From: Setaria digitata | Taxonomy: Eukaryota > Nematoda > Chromadorea > Rhabditida > Setariidae | Assembly: GCA_003640385.1 (NCBI GenBank) | Contig: RCAB01000042.1 | Span: forward strand, 183,796-247,795 | DNA length: 64,000 nucleotides | Reading direction: 5' to 3' | Shown here: piece by piece, positions 55,989-64,000 of the stretch | Layout of the letters: each line of letters begins with the position of its first letter | Numbering within the stretch: position 1 is the stretch's first letter | The notes under the pieces: model-generated | Databases searched by the model: none | Seen by the model: only the letters and a program-made list of their open reading frames with translations | What the model was told of the DNA's origin: nothing | Program-made: the position numbers and the translations under genes

Positions 55989-58900
55989 AGTTTGAGTACC
56001 GAGTACCGGTCCAGACTCAATTTGCAAGTTTATGGCCACATTTTAATTTCAAAATTGTCGCAAACCATGAAAAAAAGTGACGTTTAGCGCCACAACATCT
56101 CAAATGACTTCCATATAGCAAGTGCAGGGGAAAATATTTCTTAACTTCTCAGGAAAGGGATATTTAAAAAGTAAAATATAAGGTGAGGAATCAAAGTTGC
56201 AAAATATGCATATATATGACATCATATGCAGTCCTTATCTTGCACACCCGTAATCTTTAAATCTCTTAGTACCTCTACAACCAAGATTACTGCAACCCCA
56301 AACGACAACACCTCGGTTTATCTTCTCACTTCAAATGAACGTCTTCCAACTCCACCAATTCGATTTAAACGGCGGCTCGTTAAACTTAGCGCATTCCATA
56401 ATGCAACATATTCGAGATCAACTATCTCTGACAGAAATGTCATCAAATGCTTTCTGGATTTCACCTAGTACATTATCGCCGTCATTGTCATCATTATCAT
56501 ATATTCTCGTTACCGTCACCATCCATTCTTTCCATTATTACCATCAATTCTCATATCATCATCATTCAGCCATTCCACTCTCATCATCCGTACCTTTCAA
56601 CTGCAGCATTATGAGAAAGGGAGGGAGAGGAAATCACTCTCGTACAATACCCTACTGATAGTAATTATCAGCGCCTTAAACTGTCAATAAAATGTGAGTA
56701 GGGTGTGGATGTGTGGGATGCACAGAGAAGAATGGAGAAGGAATCATAAACATGAAATACCGGTGACTGGCTGCAAAATTGTGTGGAGGAAAGGAACGCA
56801 TCCGCATCGCGGGACTGAATCAAAACTGTGCAAACAGTGCAGTATCGAGAATAATCCAATACAGGTACACTGTCCGTGACCGGTATCTCTCCGTGGACAG
56901 ATATCTTTTCTTTCATCGTCCCCTCTGTGCCATATTCAATTTCAAAGTATCTTTTGAGAAGAAATCGAACTAAAAGGTCCCGAAATTCATTCCTTACTTG
57001 TTGTCACCGATTTTCAGTTCCATCATAAAGAAGTATCGCAGATATGAAATGCAAAAAGTGCGACTCGTTCAAAGAAGTAGTATGATGAGTCGAAATTTCC
57101 GCTGAGAATGTTGACTAACTTCACTGTTAGAATATTGAAATGTGAGTGGCAAAATTAGTTTCTCCTCTCTCTCTTCCTTTATTATCAATATAGTTAACAT
57201 GATAACAGGTGTCTCGGTATGAGGCATAATCAATAGCTAGATCTTGTACTGCAGTATGAAAGCTTTTTTTCTTTTTTTAAAAGCTAGCCAGAGAAACTAT
57301 TACTAATGAGAATAGAATTAGTCTAACTTATGATTTCAGCATTCAGAAAATGTGTGCTGAACAGCAAATACTGGGTAAACAACGCGTTGGGATTGATTAT
57401 CAGAAACAGGGTATGATAAACAGAAATGTGTTGCTTAAGAAAATTCTAAATTAGGAACATTCGTCTGATTTCTCCTTTGTCTTTGGATCATTATAAAACA
57501 AATAACTATCAAAAACCGATAACCGTTGTTGATCTGAAACAGTAGACTGATATAATGCAGGAGTCAAAATCTTGTCATCGGTCACCGATTTGTTATTTTG
57601 ATTGCAAAAAAATATGAATATAAATGTTTCACTATCAAAATGCAAAATAAGGTGACCATGTACTTTTCATCGTGCCGTAGAAAACATTAATGAAGAGGCG
57701 ATTCTATGTGTTACCTGCTGAAGGATGCAACACGGTAGCAAACTACAAAACTTTGTCCTCTCCACATATCCGCAATATTGGTGATAGTGATTCAAGCTGT
57801 GTGAAACTCAAGCGATTAGCGTCCGATAATCGCAAATAAAGTGCCTCATTTATCCAACGGTTGCTAATCTGACTCCGAAGGTCAAAACTCAAATTGAAAA
57901 CTTTAACTTGCTGTGCAGGAAGGAAATTATGGGAAGATAATCATGTTTTCTGGGAAATGGTCTTTCAAATGCTATCCAATTAAAAACCACAGATTAGCCA
58001 TGATTGGAAATATGGAATATGAACTGTTGATTTGGAACACGTGTGGAACACATGCAGAGGAAGGTGTCATATGAAATGCATACGATAAATTTTGACATTC
58101 GTCTGGTGATTTGTTGAGAATTCAGGACAGCAGTAATGTGGAATAATATTTTAAAAAGAGCTTTGTATTTATTATATCAGTTAAGGAAAGTTTTGAATGC
58201 AATTGGGAAGTTTGAAACTTGCGATATGAATGGTATATTTCATTTTAAGAGAAATAAGTTAGAATCATATCACCAACTAGTCAATCATCTTCACGGGGCG
58301 CTGCTTAAAAGAAATAAATTTCCGGTACCGCGATAGGGTGACAGCGCATAAAAATGATGAATCTTGGTAGGAAGATTATGGATTGGAGAAAGAACTATCG
58401 CCTAAGTTGACAGATAGCTAATATGAATAAAGATAATCGTAAGAGTGTGGAAGGAAATGCAGAAAATTATGTAGAGCTTATACAAAAAAAATATTGTTAG
58501 GTAAAGTTACGAGAAAGATTGGAAGAGTTCTTGTTGCTGGTAATAGATGCAAATGAATTTCATGGGAGGGAAAGGAAAGCAAAGCAAAATAAAAGGAGAA
58601 ATTTCAAAAACAAATAAACTATGAATACTGAGCATTTCGTGTACAAAGGATGAAAGGTTGCAGCAGAAAGTCTCAATGGAAAGACACTAATTCACAAGTT
58701 GATTTTTAGGTCTTTCATGAACCATACCTTGATAATTTATCCTATTGTGTTGATCAAGACTTAGAATGAAAGTTTTTAGATGTGTATGTGTGTGTGTGTG
58801 TTTTTAAGCAAGTATATCATAAAAGAAAACAAGAACGATTTATTGCTGAATTTTTGAAAATTGCTTAGTCACTATTGGTCTAGTGCTAACTATTACTTAT

Positions 58901-61900
58901 AGACACTAGCAACCCTTTTCAAAATATTACTTCCTGTGGAAGTGAAGACTAATAATATCAATGGAACGTTTTCACTTAATACCTTCTTATTTCCGAATAA
59001 TACATATCAAAATGGAATGAACCACTTCCGCAATTTTAAGCCAATTTTAAGCTTCTGAATTTTCTAAAAATTAGAAAATTGATTGTACTAAAATCAATAT
59101 ATCACACATGAATTAGTAAATCTATTTGTTTAATCGCTTCGAAAAATGTTATATTTATTTCCCTTAAATCCACTTGTCACAGATACCATTCGATCTATTA
59201 ATCTTTCCTATTTTTTTTTTAAGGCCACAACATATTTCTTATATGTATAAACTGCTTTAAAATAGGATTGATTAGAACTGCATAATTTTTAGAAAACGAT
59301 AATTTTTAGACATTGAATTAAAACTGAATTATTTGAAAGTAGTGAAGAGTGGAATGATGATAGGTTAGTTAACTTCCCATAAATTCAATTTGATTTATGA
59401 TATCAATGTGAAGATTGGCCTTTGTAGTTCTCCCTGCTTCAATTTATATCTCACTGTGACAATAAAGTTTGAAAATAGTCGGCTCAGCAGGAATGTCCAT
59501 CAGATTTATAATAAAATATACAGACGTACCTTTTTTAAAACGCCTGGAAATAAGTGGCACTTATTTTGGATCCAATACAGTTCATAAATAACTTTCAGAT
59601 AACTAACTGAGAAGGTACTGAATAACGGCAGCTGCACAATCACCATTTTCCGTTTTAGAGGTAACAAATCGGACGAAGACTTGGTAACAGGAGAGAGAAG
59701 CAACTATTTCTGACGATGTTCTGTTCCAGATGTCGCTGGATTTGAGTAAACTAACCATTTAGCATCATCACCTATATTTTCAAAGCTAATTTCTCTGCAC
59801 AAACTTCATGTTCTCAGTAAACAGAAGCCCCTTACGGTAACAACAGAATGAAAGAGCTAAAGACTGAAGAGAAAAATCATGAGTGGATTCAAGTAATCAA
59901 AGCATTCAAATGAAGTAATGGTTACAATAATTCAATGTTAATTATCCGTTAGAATCATAGTAGCAGTTTAAATTTAACTTAGTAACTTGTGGAGTGAAAT
60001 TTCTATTTAATGTTTCGCAGAATTATATTTCGTTTAGTTGACAGTTGGAGATGTCTGAAAATTACAATTACAAGTTGACAAAATTGTTTTTGTGATGTCA
60101 GTCAGAGCTAAACTTGTATCTGAGCATTGTGCATCAGATATAGTAATGTTTTCTTCTTTTTCAGGAAACGAACTGTGCAAGGAAATGCATCAAAGAAAAG
60201 TGACTGTTAAAAACCTTTCAGTTATTTGCAGGTAATGTCTGACTGATCATTTTCTGATCGTTATTTAAGGCCATAATCAATAAACTCATCATCTAAATAT
60301 TCCATAGTTATTCTGCTACAAATGGCTGTCAAGAACTCAACCTAATCAACATGAATAATCATAACTACAACCGTATATTAACACATCTTAATACAGGTGT
60401 AGCTATTAAAACACCAGTTTATTTTTTAGATTTGGTTAAAGGACGGCATAAGTACCGACCGGTACGTTGGACTATTACTTCTCAAGTTATAAAAAGTCTT
60501 TCCCGTTCTTCATATCTAAATGCAGCTTTATAATCCGTTAATAACATGACAACTTCCGATAGATTTCCTAATATATCAAAGTGGCAATCATTCAACAACA
60601 GATTATTTCCATTCCTGTATATTAAAAATTCATATTGTTATTCTAACATAACCTTAATATCTTTCTGTAATTGACTTGAAACAATTCATCTGACTGGGTG
60701 TTAAGAAATTTCTAATATCATAAAGTTGAGTAATAAGAGAAAAAATGAAAAGAGTGGAAGAAACTTTTCTGTAGAGTATGAACTGAGGATGCGTGCACTT
60801 AGTGAATTTTGGTAATTAAAAAAAAATATCTTTTTTATAATGTTTTAATCATAAGTAACAAAACTGATAATAATCAGTAAATAAAATGTGAAAAATATGA
60901 AGTCATTCATTAACAGAACAAGATTTTTTAATGAAATGCAGTTTCTGAGGATAGTATTATTAGGGATATTACTAAATGATAAAAATTTTTAATCCGATTT
61001 ATTGAAAATGTCGCACTTTAGATTAACAGAGTCTTAAAAATTCTTAAGAACAAGGGAAGAAAATACAAAAATTCATAGTCTCCCAGTCAAGAGGGTCTGT
61101 TTCTGTATTTTAGAATTTCCCAAAATTCTGATATTAATCAGAACTTGATTTCAAGCATATTTATCATTTATTTAAAAAATTCACTGCTACTTTGTATTGA
61201 AAGCTGGCATAGAACTGTGTTTTGATAATTGTCTTTCATTTAGAATTTATTGCAATTTTTAAATCGATCAAGACTTTTTTTTTTTTAAAAGGAGCGAGTA
61301 AAAAACTGTTTATTTAAAATTTTTTACCAAACCGAATTTTCGGAGAACGGATGGAAGTGAAGTAAGAATAGCTTAGAAGTTTCACTGGACCTTGAACCAG
61401 AAGAATAGTAATCGTCGAGGTAAAGAATGTTTCTCAGAACTCAGCAAGTCGATTTCATGCTTTCTGAACCAGATGACTTTCGTCCTCTCAAAGCTATTTC
61501 AAGCAACTCGGGAACTTCTGGATCCCATATGTTTTATTTGAATGTGTTGTTATTCGTTGATGAATCATTTGAAAAGTATATCTTTCGCAAAAAGTTAATG
61601 AAATATTATAGAATTGAGAAAAGTAGCACGAGCTCTGTTTGTGTGTTTTTCGGCACATATTTCTAATGGCTATAGGGAAGACATGTAGCATGCATGACTT
61701 GCTGCATGCATAATTATTCTAATTAATTTTTCGGCGTGTAAGTAATGAGTGGAAGGAACAGAAATTTGACAATTTATAAGCTTCATATTTAACTGGAATG
61801 TTTCAGTTATTAAGGAGAAAGAAGCATGTCATCCGTTTTTGAAAAGTGGTTCTCTAAGGTATTCTGCAAGGATGCTCGCAACTACTGAGGTACTTCTTCT

Positions 61901-63913
61901 GGCAACTTTATTCCCAGTTTCCCTTTTGCCATCTCTTTTTTCCATCTGACTCTTAATGGATAGGAATATTAACATCACTTCTATCAATCATTCACGAACG
62001 GTAAGTGAAAATACTTTTATGATCATTAAACGATGCAAATTCCGGAAAGAAAGCAAGGAATTTTAGTCCAAAACTGAATAATCAGAATAGTAGGTTCAGA
62101 ATTGCAAGTACTTGTCTCAGTAGAACTAGGTGTCAAAAATAGTAAGAAGACAAAACTTGGAAAGTAGTGATCATAAATTTATTGATTTCTGAATGTTTCT
62201 TTTTTTAAAAGAAAATTCGACATACAATAGTTGTAGGTTGCAGTACCTCGTCTAGCATCGGAAAAAATTAAAAAGAAGCTAATTTATTAACTAAAAACAT
62301 TTACAAGAGCATGCAGGAATGTTTGAAGTCTTTTAATATATCTCTCGTATTCTTCAACAGAATAATTTCTCAAATTTCCTTTGTGTTTGACCTAAAATAT
62401 CTGAAATTTTCTACAAATAACTTTGAAGTATAGTCATTTCTTGTTTACTAAGTAGAAAAATTTCTATCCCCTCTACATTAATTGAAGAAAGGAATATTTT
62501 GTTGAACAAAATAAGTCGAGAATAAAATTTTGATGTTACTATTTAAATTTATTGAAACGAAATGCAAATGGAACCGAGTCCTAACATCTATCACAAAACT
62601 GAAATTCAGTTTCCGGAAGCTTCCTGCCAATCAGAATGATCAACGATTCAACTTGCACAGCCAGAGTTTATGAATTTGAAATCTATAAGCTGCTAAAGAT
62701 TGTTGCTAATGCCGAGAAATGCTTTCTCCAAGAGGACAAAAATACCATTTTGTCTTCGAAAAAACAGATAGACTTGGAGTATGTCAGACTATATTATTTT
62801 GTACTAGTCAAGGACAGATATAATGAAACAGAATTCAAGGTGAATGCAATGAAATTCATTAAACTGAAGTTTGAAAAGTAAAGCATTCAAATTATTTAAG
62901 GGATTATTTCCAGTAGAGGAGTGATTCAAATGGCATAAATAGAGTTTATCACGTCTTGTTAATGGTTTTTATCCGAAAAAATTCATCAAGTCCTTTGCTT
63001 ATACTCATTCATTGCATAAAACAAAGCTGTGTGGAGTATGAAGCTGATAATAAAATAGTGTTCACCGCATTAATATTTAGCACATTTCTTTCGATGTAAA
63101 ATAGAACAATTCATCTAGCAGAAATAATGGTGCTATCAGTCTGTTAATCTTTTAGTATTGTGTTGGTATAGTTAACTTCTAGGATATACGGAGATACTCA
63201 AAAGATTGATAATGAAAAGGAAGATTCAGAACTTTGTTGCTGTTTTTTTACGTGATGGTGAAGGACTTCTTATAAAAGTCTATTTTCAGTAGGAAACTGA
63301 GAGATAAAGTAATTTTCGCCTGAGTGAAAAAATATTTTCAAAACAAGAGCTATTTCCACAGAAAAACAATCAGAGAAGAAAGAAGGTAAGTAATTGATTG
63401 GTGAGCAAGCAGTAAAAAAAATTGTTTCAGCTTACTTCAGCAACAGCTGTTTTAAAAAATGGTCCCATGCAAATGATCTTTGGAAAAGAAAACTGATAAA
63501 AATAAAAAGCGAAAAACCATCAAATCAGCTGTTTCAAATAATCAAAAAAGGGTCCAATTCCATCACCTCGACTTATTTCTGTTCAAAATTCCAGGGATCC
63601 TACATTAACTACAATATAGCAATTCCCTTTTCTTTGGTATTTTGTTTACGGTTAATAATTACATGACCAGTACAACAGCTCCAACTCTATGCTTCATAAA
63701 ATAAGAAGAAAATTTGAAACCGTTTACTAAAATTTGAAAGCAATACAAAAAGAAAGAGAAGTATTACATCTTATTTCTATGTGTTTATTATTTCTCATTT
63801 CTATAAAAACCGCTGTACTTGTAAAATTTAAAAGAAAATGACATGAGTTCTCCCAAGTCTAATTCAAGTACAGTGTTCATTCAAATACATTGCTGTTACC
63901 ACAAACGATATTC

Positions 63914-64000
63914 ATTATTATTATTATTAAACGTATATTATTATACAATAATACATAATTATAGGATAATATAATATAATATATAATATATAATATATAA
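63914..64000. repeat. AT-rich simple repeat at the window end
   Basis: An ATT trinucleotide run (about 63914-63929) is followed by ATAAT/ATATAAT-type repeats to the last base. No coding potential. Confidence 0.85.

Larger units (their letters stand above)
55026..64000. other. Region upstream of exc-7, no gene recognised
   Basis: The first part should carry the 5' untranslated region and promoter of exc-7. The rest is AT-rich with short frames on both strands (79-90 codons at 61427-61666, 62636-62881 and 63394-63666, plus strand); none has a recognisable motif or splice-supported partner. A short (TG)n run is at about 58789-58801. Confidence 0.4.

Overview
This window is AT-rich eukaryotic nuclear DNA that looks like a nematode genome, most likely a parasitic (perhaps spirurid/filarial) species. 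Introns end in TTTCAG-type acceptors, some start codons sit just after a TTTNCAG/TTTTTAG site as in trans-spliced genes, and every recognisable gene resembles a Caenorhabditis elegans gene. Exon models below were built by hand by matching splice sites, reading phase and family motifs; nothing was searched.

Layout. 0.25-4.26 kb (minus): vab-9, a claudin-like four-helix junction protein. 4.3-9.7 kb: divergent intergenic DNA. 9.68-10.99 kb (plus): atg-10, the E2-like enzyme of autophagy, followed by some unassigned coding-like sequence to about 12.0 kb. 14.78-18.11 kb (minus): a two-immunoglobulin-domain protein with signal peptide, resembling the ZIG family. 18.1-28.4 kb: a long stretch without a convincing gene. 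28.4-28.7 kb (minus): an open frame that may be a separate small gene or an alternative last exon of the next gene. 30.0-42.05 kb (minus): a latrophilin-like adhesion GPCR (lat-2 type) whose 28 coding exons can be joined in phase; only its first (signal peptide) exon is not placed. 43-48.9 kb: non-coding. 48.9-55.0 kb (minus): exc-7, the ELAV/Hu RNA-binding protein with three RRMs. 55-64 kb: no recognised gene, ending in AT-rich simple repeat.

The genes do not form a pathway. Several act at cell surfaces or in neurons and epithelia: VAB-9 at junctions, the Ig protein and latrophilin in adhesion and signalling, and EXC-7 in neuronal and tubule RNA processing.

The most interesting signal is in the latrophilin ectodomain. 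Two half-EGF exons are separated by four exons that encode a complete C-type lectin domain. All joins are phase 1, so skipping the cassette would rebuild a canonical EGF domain. A second C-type lectin domain lies between the SUEL lectin and hormone-receptor domains. The sequence also carries two assembly scars: single N bases flanked by near-identical direct copies, one of which cuts through an exc-7 exon.
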